DNA of 64,000 bases from Candidatus Dormiibacterota bacterium (GTDB taxonomy: Bacteria; Chloroflexota; Dormibacteria; Dormibacterales; Dormibacteraceae), in contig PLJM01000005.1 in NCBI GenBank assembly GCA_003139695.1, forward strand, positions 122,135-186,134. The letters run 5' to 3'. The notes beneath the pieces are model-generated. The model did no database searches. It was not told where the DNA came from and saw only the letters and a list, made by a program, of their open reading frames with translations. This document shows, piece after piece, positions 44,125-51,160 of this stretch; the stretch's first letter is position 1, and each line of letters opens with the position of its first letter. The position numbers were made by a program, and so were the translations under genes.

Positions 44125-45347
44125 CGCTTTTCTCCTTTCACCTTGCGGCCGGCTAAGGTCTTCCCAGCCGCCCCGGTTTCTGCGCGCCGTGCGAACCGCA
44201 CGCGCAACTCCCCATCTTTGATGGTGGCTCCGGCAGTGTCGCGCTTGGCGAGCACCGTCGGCAGCGCGATCTCCCGCCGGTAGTTTCCCATCGTGACGTA
44301 GAGCTCTCCGTTGTGACGGCTCAAGTCGACGTTGGAGCGATCCGCGAACGGGACCTTCAAAGTGAGGACATAGTCCGAGCCGTCCTTGTCGATGCGCTGC
44401 GGGCTGGTCACGGCAAAGAACTCGGCCGGATCGCGGCTCCCGTATGTGGCTTCGGCCATGCGCTGCAGCATCTTCTCTCCAACGACCTCCTGGTCGAATA
44501 GAGGCACGTTCAATATCGGGATGCCGACGAAGGACTGCTCGACTTCCGCCTCGTACCGCTTGTGAATCTGCTGCCATTTCTTGAATAGCTCGTCGTGCAC
44601 CTCATCGGGCAGCAAACGATTGACGACCACCGCATCCGTGACATACCCGAAGAGGCTCAGGTAGCTGTAGGCACGCTTGGCCTCCTTGACCACCATCTTT
44701 TCGAGATTGAGCACGATCCGCACTGTCGTGATCGCCGGGTCCGTGAGCACTTTGCGCATCCCGCCCAGATCCAGCAGGAGGTCCTTTAACGAGGCATAGA
44801 CCTCATCAGATGGCAGAGGGATGCCCATCAAGGGTTGCAGCACTGGGCGCGCCATGCGCATCGCACGCCTCTCCCATGGATAGATCTTGTCGAGCCACCA
44901 CTTGGCGGCGTCCGGAAATGTGAGGAGCTGCAGCGTCTCGCCCGTCGGTGCGCAGTCGACGATCAGCACATCGTGCTCATTGCGCTGCGCGTAGTGCTTG
45001 ATCCACATCAGCGATGCAATCTCGTCCATGCCCGGTGGGTTGGCGACCTCTTCGGCCACCACCTCATCGAGCCCTTGCGTCGAGAAAACCTCGACGGCGT
45101 ACTCGTGCAGCTTTGCCCAGTGACGCTGCATCTCCTGCAGCGAGGAGACCTCGTGCGCCCACAGGTTCTTCGATATAGGCGTGAGATCGGTACCCAGCTC
45201 GATATCGAACGAGTCGCCCAGCGAGTGTGCAGGGTCTGTGCTCATCACAACGGTGCGGTAGCCGGCTCGCGCACACTGGACGGCCGTGGCGGCGGCGACC
45301 GATGTCTTGCCGACTCCCCCCTTGCCCGTAAACAGGATGACGCGCAC
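44121..45347 (-). CDS. ArsA/Get3-family ATPase with C-terminal HSP20-like domain
   Basis: The deviant Walker A FTGKGGVGKTSVAAA, STDPAHSLGDSFD (switch I) and VDCAPTGETLQLLTFP (switch II) identify the ArsA/Get3 family. A single ATPase domain of about 310 residues is followed by an HSP20/alpha-crystallin-like domain (DYVLTLKVPFADRSNVDLS). No arsenic genes (arsB, arsD, arsR) are nearby, so a Get3-like chaperone or membrane-protein handling role is more likely than arsenite efflux. GTG 45347 is preceded by TAAACT (minus strand, 45354-45359) at 6 nt. Confidence 0.92.
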   Translation of the reverse strand: MRVILFTGKGGVGKTSVAAATAVQCARAGYRTVVMSTDPAHSLGDSFDIELGTDLTPISKNLWAHEVSSLQEMQRHWAKLHEYAVEVFSTQGLDEVVAEEVANPPGMDEIASLMWIKHYAQRNEHDVLIVDCAPTGETLQLLTFPDAAKWWLDKIYPWERRAMRMARPVLQPLMGIPLPSDEVYASLKDLLLDLGGMRKVLTDPAITTVRIVLNLEKMVVKEAKRAYSYLSLFGYVTDAVVVNRLLPDEVHDELFKKWQQIHKRYEAEVEQSFVGIPILNVPLFDQEVVGEKMLQRMAEATYGSRDPAEFFAVTSPQRIDKDGSDYVLTLKVPFADRSNVDLSRHNGELYVTMGNYRREIALPTVLAKRDTAGATIKDGELRVRFARRAETGAAGKTLAGRKVKGEKR

Positions 45348-45410
45348 CAGGTGAGTTTATCGATGATCGGAAAGTTGACTGGCGCCGCGAGATCGGCTCG
45401 CCAGCCGGGC

Positions 45411-45758
45411 TTACTTGATGACCAGTGGCACCGCGAAGGAGCCGACCGCCAGGAGGACGACCATCGCCGCGCCGACGACGAGGAGACGGACGAGGTCTTT
45501 GGTGAAGTAAGGAACGCGGTCCAAGGGAATCGCCGGGTCGCCTGACTCGATGACACGCAGGCCGCCTCGCTGCTTGACCACCTGGTTGCGCGCGCCCAGC
45601 GACATCTCCACCGCTCGAACCACCGCCTGGTCCCCGCCGACGCGGGCCTGCGAGACGCTGCGCTGGGTTAGCGGGACGCCCGGGGCGCCGGGTGTGCCGG
45701 CGGCTTTCACCGGCGGGCGGAACTTTCCGCGCGTCTTCTTCTTGCTCTTCCGACTCAT
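45411..45758 (-). CDS. Small single-pass membrane protein of unknown function
   Basis: The 115-residue protein has a Lys/Arg-rich N-terminus (MSRKSKKKTRGKFRPP), a polar middle (QVVKQRGGLRVIESGDP) and one C-terminal helix (LVRLLVVGAAMVVLLAVGSF). It is not recognised. A strong promoter at 46018-46046 and a 250-nt structured leader lie upstream on the same strand; whether that transcript reaches this gene is not known. Confidence 0.65.
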   Translation of the reverse strand: MSRKSKKKTRGKFRPPVKAAGTPGAPGVPLTQRSVSQARVGGDQAVVRAVEMSLGARNQVVKQRGGLRVIESGDPAIPLDRVPYFTKDLVRLLVVGAAMVVLLAVGSFAVPLVIK

Positions 45759-45861
45759 CAGGAGACGAGTTTAGGAGGTTGGGGGTTGCGGAATTCCCCA
45801 GACTCTGGCGGCAGTGTGCCGGGGCCCCCTCCCGGCTGCGCCCCCTTCGCGGGCGGGCCGA

Positions 45862-46011
45862 CCTCCCCGCCGAAGCGGGGAGGAGAACAGGCAGGCGGTG
45901 GTGGAGCGTCTGGTGGATCGTAGGGTGCGATTCTTGGGGGGATCCGCCTGCCTGTCGTTGGGCCGTGGGACTCAACCGAGTGAGACGTGGGCTACGACAT
46001 ATTGTGTCCCG
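45862..46011 (-). ncRNA. Candidate structured leader or small RNA
   Basis: Downstream of a consensus promoter, the minus-strand transcript can form three stacked elements: GGGAC (46006-46010) with GTCCC (45967-45971), a perfect 12-bp stem CCGCCTGCCTGT/ACAGGCAGGCGG (45944-45955 with 45887-45898), and a 9-bp hairpin with a C(UUCG)G tetraloop (45862-45883) that could end the RNA. No open reading frame is convincing. It does not match RNase P, tmRNA, 6S or SRP motifs that I know. Identity is unknown. Confidence 0.5.
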
Positions 46012-46017
46012 CGCGCA

Positions 46018-46046
46018 GTTATACCGCTGAATGTAGGGACTGTCAA
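46018..46046 (-). promoter_or_regulatory. Consensus sigma-70 promoter
   Basis: On the minus strand TTGACA (46041-46046) and TATAAC (46018-46023) are separated by exactly 17 nt. It is the best match to a vegetative promoter that I found in the window and would start transcription near 46011. Confidence 0.8.
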
Positions 46047-46117
46047 GCCTTAACACGTCTTTTCGCCTGATCGGGGGACGCTTTGCCTCGCGGCCGTTTG
46101 AGGGACGATATACGCCG

Positions 46118-46576
46118 ATGTCCGGGCAGCCGAATCGACCGCCGCCCGGCGCGGGCAGTCAATCCTTCGAGCCCACGCCGCCGAAGCCGCCCATCCCCGC
46201 ACAGCCAGTGGGGTTGCGCTGGCTGCCTTTCATTTTCGCCGCGGGTGCCGTGTTCTGGCTGGTGCAGCTAGCGCAGTTCGCGGCCACCGTTGCCGCCCCA
46301 GCCGGACGCGACCAGCTCCAGCAATTGCTCGTCCAGGAAGGAGTGAAAAGCGATCTATCGACGTGGATCACGATCGAAGCGATCGTCGGCTTCTTCTTCG
46401 TGATCGTCGCCGCCACACTTCACGCGACGGCCTACTTCGGCCTGAAGGCGCGCAAGCCGTGGGGTTGGGTTGCCGCAGTTATCGTGGCCGCGGCGTGGTC
46501 GCTGATTCTCGTCGGCATCCCGATGCTCGTCCTGTTGATCAGGGCCAGCACCCGGCGCGCGTATGGAATTCCTTAG
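46118..46576 (+). CDS. Small three-helix membrane protein of unknown function
   Basis: The 152-residue protein has a Pro-rich N-terminus (about 35 residues) and three hydrophobic segments (WLPFIFAAGAVFWLVQLA, TIEAIVGFFFVIVAATL, WGWVAAVIVAAAWSLILV). Not recognised. The TATACG box close to the ATG suggests a short or absent leader. The 3' end overlaps the convergent MFS gene by four bases. Confidence 0.65.
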   Translation: MSGQPNRPPPGAGSQSFEPTPPKPPIPAQPVGLRWLPFIFAAGAVFWLVQLAQFAATVAAPAGRDQLQQLLVQEGVKSDLSTWITIEAIVGFFFVIVAATLHATAYFGLKARKPWGWVAAVIVAAAWSLILVGIPMLVLLIRASTRRAYGIP

Positions 46577-47814
46577 GCAACTGCCTCGGGCTGCACGCGC
46601 AGGCGGATCGGCCCGAGAAGAATCCAGAAGCCGGCCAACAGCGAGATGGCGATGCCCACATAGAGAGCAGGCACGACCCCGTACGTGCTCCCGATGATGC
46701 CACCGATGAAAGCGCCGATTGGATTGGTGCCCCAGACGATCGTTCGAACCGTTGCGTTCATGCGACCCTGGAGGCGGTCCGGAGTTACGGTCTGGCGAAG
46801 GCTCACCTGGTTGATGTTGTAGACCGGGTTGACAAAGCTGCCGAAGAACATCGACGCAAAAAGGAGTGGGATTGCGAGGCCGTACTGGGCGAGAGGAACG
46901 AGGACCAGAGATAGGCCGCCGAGAAGGATCGTCACGAATAGCGTGGGCCCGAGTCCAATGCGGCGCGGGATCCACGCTGCGGTCAGCGCGCCGAGCAAGC
47001 CGCCCACCGCCCCGGCGGCGAAGATGACGCCGACAGTGCCCGGGCTGAGGTGCAGGACGCGATAGACGAAGATCAGGAAGACGGCGAAGCAGAGATTTGA
47101 CCCCAGATTGAAGGTCGATGTGCTGCCGGCGATCTTCCAGATCGTGGAATTCCCGAAAACGACCTGGATGCCTTCCCACATCTCATTGAAGAAGCCGCGA
47201 CGACCCGACTTGCTCGCGGGTGAAGGAGATGGCTCGGCGCGCCGAATCCAGACCAGCGAAACCACCGATATGAGAAAGGAAGCTGCGTCCGCCGCGACCG
47301 CTCGCGCCGGGCCCAGCAGCTGAATGAGGAAGCCACCAAGCGCAGGACCCGCCATCTGCGCCACCGAGCTGGTCACCTGCAGCTTCGTGTTGCCCTCGAT
47401 GAGGTCCGCGCGCCCGATGAGTGCCGGCAGATATGACTGATACGCGAGGTCGAAGAAGACCGTTCCGACCCCAATGATCAAAGCCACCGCATACAACAGG
47501 GGCATCGACAGCACGTTGAGCTCGAATGCGATGGGAACGCTGGCGAGCGCCAGCAGCCTTCCCACGTCGCAGGCGATCATGATCGGGCGCCGGCGCAAGC
47601 GATCCACATAGACGCCCGCCACGAGGCCCAGCACCGGGAACGCCACCGTCTCGCAAGCTGCAAGCAGTCCGACCTGGAACGGGCTGGCGCCGAGCACGAG
47701 GATCGCAACGGTCGGCAGGGCGAGCATGCTGACCTGACTCCCTATCTCGCTGATGCCCTGGCCCGCCCAGAGCTTCAAGAACTCGCCGTCGCGCCACAGC
47801 CGTCCCCCCAGCAT
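46573..47814 (-). CDS. MFS transporter (macrolide-efflux-like)
   Basis: The 413-residue protein has 12 predicted helices. FLKLWAGQGISEIGSQVSML at the N-terminus and GVYVDRLRRRPIMIACDVGRL after helix 3 are typical of MefA/enterobactin-exporter-like (MFS_3/DHA3) efflux proteins; SYLPALIGRADLIEGNTKLQ and NQVSLRQTVTPDRLQGRMNA also fit. Substrate is not known. Repeat family 2 copy 1 lies directly upstream of its start. Confidence 0.88.
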   Translation of the reverse strand: MLGGRLWRDGEFLKLWAGQGISEIGSQVSMLALPTVAILVLGASPFQVGLLAACETVAFPVLGLVAGVYVDRLRRRPIMIACDVGRLLALASVPIAFELNVLSMPLLYAVALIIGVGTVFFDLAYQSYLPALIGRADLIEGNTKLQVTSSVAQMAGPALGGFLIQLLGPARAVAADAASFLISVVSLVWIRRAEPSPSPASKSGRRGFFNEMWEGIQVVFGNSTIWKIAGSTSTFNLGSNLCFAVFLIFVYRVLHLSPGTVGVIFAAGAVGGLLGALTAAWIPRRIGLGPTLFVTILLGGLSLVLVPLAQYGLAIPLLFASMFFGSFVNPVYNINQVSLRQTVTPDRLQGRMNATVRTIVWGTNPIGAFIGGIIGSTYGVVPALYVGIAISLLAGFWILLGPIRLRVQPEAVA

Positions 47815-47827
47815 GGCGCGTAATTCT

Positions 47828-48050
47828 GAGGATGCGGCCGGAGGGCCGGCCGAGAGATTCGGTGATCCAGAGGTCCCTCCCAGTGCTGCGCACTGGGGAC
47901 CCCAGTGGAGCGGCCGAGTAGCGGAGCGCGCGCATCAGTAGATGCGTACGCGAGCAACGGAGGCCGCAACTTTCCTTCGGGGACCCCAAGCCAACGGCTT
48001 GGGGCCCGCTGGGCGCCGAAGATCCGGTTGGCATCTCCGGCCGCACCCTC
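47828..48050. repeat. Family 2 element, copy 1: conserved core with covarying end stem
   Basis: Ends GAGGATGCGGCCGGAG (47828-47843) and its partner (48035-48050) pair over 16 bp with one mismatch. Inside lie GGCCGGCCGAGA, CCGAATCTC-type sequence, an inner stem GCGGCC/GGCCGC (47910-47915/47962-47967), a hairpin CGCATC-GATGCG, and GGGCGCCGAAGATCCGGTTG followed by GCATCTCC. Two extra local hairpins (CCCAGTGC/GCACTGGG; CCCCAAGCC/GGCTTGGGG) occupy variable sites. It starts at the gcvH-like stop and ends 13 bp before the MFS start. See copy 2 at 49771-49949. Confidence 0.8.
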
Positions 48051-48423
48051 ACACTTCGGTCGTCAGCTCCGCGTACTCCTCTTCGCCGATCAGCTCCTCG
48101 AGCTCGCTTGGGTCTTCGATCCGAACGCGAAGCAGCCAGCCCATGTCATACGGCTCCGAGTTCACCAGGTCAGGATTCTGCAGGGCTTCAGCGTTGACCT
48201 CGATCACCTCGCCGCTGATCGGCGCCTCGATTGGCGACGAGGCATCCTCGGACTCCAGGTGGCCCATCTTGCGCCTGGCTCGGAGGATGTCGCCGAGGTC
48301 AGGAAGCTCAAGTGACGTGATCTCGCCCATCTGCTCCCGCAGGTAGTCGCTGAGGCCGAGGACAGCCTCTGCCCCTTCCACCCTTACCCACACATGAGCC
48401 TCGCTGAAGCGAAGCTGAGCCAT
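48049..48423 (-). CDS. GcvH-like protein lacking the lipoyl-lysine
   Basis: The 124-residue protein follows the glycine cleavage H-protein/biotinyl-lipoyl fold: FSEAHVWVRVEG, VLGLSDYLREQMGEI, PDLGDIL, then PISGEVIEVNAEALQNP and VNSEPYDMGWLLRV. At the site where GcvH has ES-x-Lys-A, this protein has E57-S-E-D60-A, so it cannot be lipoylated there. No gcvT, gcvP or lipoate gene is nearby. It is probably a divergent paralogue with another role, or a carrier using no cofactor. Repeat family 2 copy 1 begins at its stop. Confidence 0.85.
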   Translation of the reverse strand: MAQLRFSEAHVWVRVEGAEAVLGLSDYLREQMGEITSLELPDLGDILRARRKMGHLESEDASSPIEAPISGEVIEVNAEALQNPDLVNSEPYDMGWLLRVRIEDPSELEELIGEEEYAELTTEV

Positions 48424-48432
48424 ACCTAAATA

Positions 48433-48618
48433 ATGGAACAGCCGCGGGCGTCTGACCAGGCTTTTTTCGAGGCGTCGGCGCGACCAAATCGCAAGTCCGA
48501 AGGCAGCCGGCCCGTTAGACGGGACATGCGCTATGTGCTGCTTGTGATCCTGATCGGCCTGTTGGCGTTCCTGTCGAACCAGCTGTGGATCTTGTTCGAG
48601 GGAGCCCCCCTCTTCTAA
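48433..48618 (+). CDS. Small single-pass membrane protein
   Basis: The 61-residue product has a polar, Arg-rich N-terminus and one C-terminal helix (YVLLVILIGLLAFLSNQLWI). Not recognised; it could be a real small membrane protein because it is clean, has an ATG, and sits divergent from the GcvH-like gene in a 9-bp gap. Repeat copy C follows. Confidence 0.5.
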   Translation: MEQPRASDQAFFEASARPNRKSEGSRPVRRDMRYVLLVILIGLLAFLSNQLWILFEGAPLF

Positions 48619-48637
48619 TCAGACGAGCCCGGCGTTT

Positions 48638-48750
48638 AGGCCGGATTTACTCCGGCCGTCACCCAGCGCGCCATTACCAAACACCTCCAAGCGGGGTGGC
48701 TAACCGGTGGGGGTCCCGCGGGGGAGGCCTGCTTCCCCCGCGCTTTTCTA
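48638..48750 (-). repeat. Stop-codon-abutting repeat, family 1, copy C
   Basis: Third copy. AGGCCGGATTTACTCCGGCC hairpin plus GTCAC at the left, and the right 40 bp (from ACCGGTGGGGGTCCCGCGGG on) nearly identical to copy B, ending at the stop codon of the YchF-like gene on the minus strand. The middle is different in each copy. Confidence 0.85.
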
Positions 48751-49767
48751 GTTAGTTTTTCCGATTCGGAAGAAGACGACGTCGCCATCCTTCACGCGGT
48801 ACTCGCGACCTTCGACTCGCAGCTTTCCGGCCGCGCGCAGGGCGTCCATCGAGCCTGCGGCGACGAGCTCGTCCACCGATGTCACCTCGGCGCGAATGAA
48901 ATGCTTTTCGAAGTCGGTGTGGATCTTGGCGGCCGCGACAGGCGCCGGTGCGTCCTTCTCACACGGCCACGCCCGGACCTCCGGCTCGCCCGCCGTGAAG
49001 TAGGTGATTAGGCCGCCAGTCTCCCAGACCGCTCGAGCGATCCGGCCGAGCCCTGACTCGTCGATACCGTAGCCGGCGCGCATCTCGGCCTGCTCGGCAG
49101 GATCGAGCTCACCGAGCTCGGATTCCAATCGCGCTGACAAGACGATGGCTGGAGCCCCTTCCGCCTTGGCGAGCTTGACGACCTTGGCCGCGGGCTCTCC
49201 TCCGGCCGGCAGCAATTCTTCAGCGGCGTTGGCGACGTAGACCGCGGGCTTCATCGTCACCGGGAAAACACCCATGAGCAGCGCGCGCTGATCGCGCTCG
49301 AGGTTGAGCGTGCGCAGCTCCCTCCCCCCGTCCAGATGCTCCTTCGCGACCGTCAAGACGTCGTGCTCGCTCTGCGCGTCCTTCTTTCCCGCTCGCGCCT
49401 CTTTGGCGACGATCTCGAGCCTCCGCTCGACCGAGGCCAGGTCGGCGAGCACAAGGTCGAGAGCGAACTCCTCCAGCTCGGCCGCGGGATCTGGGTCAGG
49501 ACCGAAGCAGCGGGCGACCTTGACGAGAACATCGGCCTGGCGCGCGAAGGCCACACGCTGAGCGCGGCTCCCGGGCGGAGTGTCCTCGACGCGGACCTGG
49601 GCGGGGGTGACCTTGAGCGGCTTCACCGCCGCCGCCAAGCGATCCAATCGTTCGTCGGGCACGTCGACCATGCCGACACCGTCCGCGCCACGCCCTGACG
49701 TCAGCGCGTTGAACAGCGTGGTCTTGCCTGACCCGGTCGGGCCGACTATCGCTACGTTGACCGGCAA
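48748..49767 (-). CDS. YchF-like ATPase without switch regions
   Basis: The C-terminal half is plainly YchF (DUF933/TGS): GGLITYFTAGEPEVRAWP, KIHTDFEKHFIRAEVTS, YRVKDGDVVFFRIGK, and KPAVYVANAAEE carries the NxxE specificity motif. The P-loop is GPTGSGKT instead of the usual GxPNVGKS. The switch I segment (ANFPFCTIEPN in relatives) and the DIAGLVKGA switch II are missing; EDTPPGSRAQ stands in their place, giving 339 residues against ~363. Start is TTG 49767. It may be an atypical paralogue of the ribosome-linked ATPase. Confidence 0.85.
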   Translation of the reverse strand: MPVNVAIVGPTGSGKTTLFNALTSGRGADGVGMVDVPDERLDRLAAAVKPLKVTPAQVRVEDTPPGSRAQRVAFARQADVLVKVARCFGPDPDPAAELEEFALDLVLADLASVERRLEIVAKEARAGKKDAQSEHDVLTVAKEHLDGGRELRTLNLERDQRALLMGVFPVTMKPAVYVANAAEELLPAGGEPAAKVVKLAKAEGAPAIVLSARLESELGELDPAEQAEMRAGYGIDESGLGRIARAVWETGGLITYFTAGEPEVRAWPCEKDAPAPVAAAKIHTDFEKHFIRAEVTSVDELVAAGSMDALRAAGKLRVEGREYRVKDGDVVFFRIGKTN

Positions 49768-49770
49768 TCT

Positions 49771-49949
49771 AGAGGTCCCGCGGGAGGGCCGGCCGAGATA
49801 TTCGGTGTCCAGGTGGTCCAGCTGCTAGGCGCGGCCGAGCACCGGAGCGCGCGCATCGATAGATGCGTAAGCGAGGAGCGGAGGTCGCAACAACGCAGAT
49901 GGGCCGCATGGGCGCCGAAGATCCGGTTGGCATCTCCCGCTGGACCTCT
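49771..49949. repeat. Family 2 element, copy 2: conserved core with covarying end stem
   Basis: Ends AGAGGTCCCGCGGGAG (49771-49786) and CTCCCGCTGGACCTCT (49934-49949) pair over 16 positions with one mismatch; this stem differs in sequence from that of copy 1. Conserved interior blocks are GGCCGGCCGAGA, the inner stem GCGGCC/GGTCGC (49831-49836/49883-49888), CGCATC-GATA-GATGCG, and GGGCGCCGAAGATCCGGTTG. It begins at the lysC stop and ends 3 bp before the YchF-like start. Confidence 0.8.
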
Positions 49950-51160
49950 CAGCTCTTTTCCAGCTCGAAGGTTTTGTGAAGGATCCGGACGCCCTTCTCG
50001 ACCTGGTCTCTTGCCACCAGGCAGGTGATGCGGATCTCTGAGGTGCTGATCATCTCGATGTTGATACCCGCATCCGCCAGCGCGCGGAACATCCTGCCGG
50101 CGATGCCGGGCGTCCCGAGCATGCCAGTCCCGACAATCGACAGCTTCGCGATCCCGCCCGCTGAAGAGACGCTCCTCGCACCCACGTCCTTGATGGCTGC
50201 CTTGACGAGCTTCACCGCAGCCTTGAGGTCCGACTCCGCCACGGAGAATGTGAGGTCGGTATGTCCCGAGCGGCCGATGTTTTGAACAATGACGTCGACC
50301 GATATCCCGGCCTTGCCGAGCGGCTCGAAGATCGCGGCCGCCACGCCTGGCCGGTCGGCGACACCGAGCACCGTGATCTTGGCGACGTTGGTTTCCTGTG
50401 CGATCCCGCGCACTCGTTGTCTTTCTTCCATTGGTACCTGGGCGACGATCATGGTACCCACGCCGTCGTGGAAGCTCGAACGGACGTGGATCGGAACGCC
50501 ATAGAGCTCGCCGATCTCGACCGCGCGCGGGTGCATCACGCGGGCACCCACCGCCGCCAGCTCGAGCATCTCGTCGTACCGGATGTAGGTCAGCTTTCGC
50601 GCGTTCCGCACGACCTTTGGATCTGCGGTGAAGATGCCATCGACATCGGTGTAGATCTCGCATGAATCGGCTTTCAACGCCGCGGCGAGCGCGACGGCGG
50701 TGGTGTCGGAGCCACCTCTGCCGAGCGTCGTGATCTCGAGGCGTTCTGTCACACCTTGAAAGCCTGCAACCACAGGCACCTTGCCTTCCCGAAGCGCTTC
50801 GAGAATGCGGCCTGGGTTGATGTCCTGGATGCGAGCCCGCGAATGTTGAGCGCTGGTGCGCACCCCGGCCTGCAATCCCGATAGCGATATGGCGGCCACG
50901 CCCATGCCCTCCAGGCACATCGCGACCAATGGTGCGGTGATCGTTTCGCCGTTCGCGACGAGCATGTCCAGCTCTCGTGCAGGTGGCTCGGGGTTGACGC
51001 TCTGCGCGAGAGCAATCATGCGATCGGTGGTGTGGCCCATGGCGGACACGACCACAACGACCTGCTCTCCTCTTCTTACAGTAGCGGCGATCCGGCGGCT
51101 GACCCGCCGGATGCGTGCGGCGGTCCCCACCGAGGTCCCGCCGTACTTCTGGACGATCAC
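49949..51160 (-). CDS. lysC: Aspartate kinase
   Basis: Phosphorylates aspartate, first step to Thr, Met and Lys. VQKYGGTSVGTAARI at the N-terminus, GRGGSDTTAVALAAALKA and the two C-terminal ACT domains (ITVLGVADRPGVAAAIFE; KLSIVGTGMLGTPGIAGR) are standard; feedback control by Thr or Lys is expected from the ACT pair. GTG 51160 gives 403 residues and overlaps the thrB stop (GTGA). It closes a hom-thrC-thrB-lysC run on the minus strand. Confidence 0.96.
   Translation of the reverse strand: MIVQKYGGTSVGTAARIRRVSRRIAATVRRGEQVVVVVSAMGHTTDRMIALAQSVNPEPPARELDMLVANGETITAPLVAMCLEGMGVAAISLSGLQAGVRTSAQHSRARIQDINPGRILEALREGKVPVVAGFQGVTERLEITTLGRGGSDTTAVALAAALKADSCEIYTDVDGIFTADPKVVRNARKLTYIRYDEMLELAAVGARVMHPRAVEIGELYGVPIHVRSSFHDGVGTMIVAQVPMEERQRVRGIAQETNVAKITVLGVADRPGVAAAIFEPLGKAGISVDVIVQNIGRSGHTDLTFSVAESDLKAAVKLVKAAIKDVGARSVSSAGGIAKLSIVGTGMLGTPGIAGRMFRALADAGINIEMISTSEIRITCLVARDQVEKGVRILHKTFELEKS

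Noticed and set aside
45862..46011. SRP RNA as identity of the structured segment
   Set aside because: The conserved GGAAG/AGCAG apical motif is absent on both strands.
47828..49949. Reading the family 2 elements as simple transposon-type MITEs
   Set aside because: The end sequences differ between copies while staying self-complementary, and no target-site duplication is apparent; a mobile origin is still possible.
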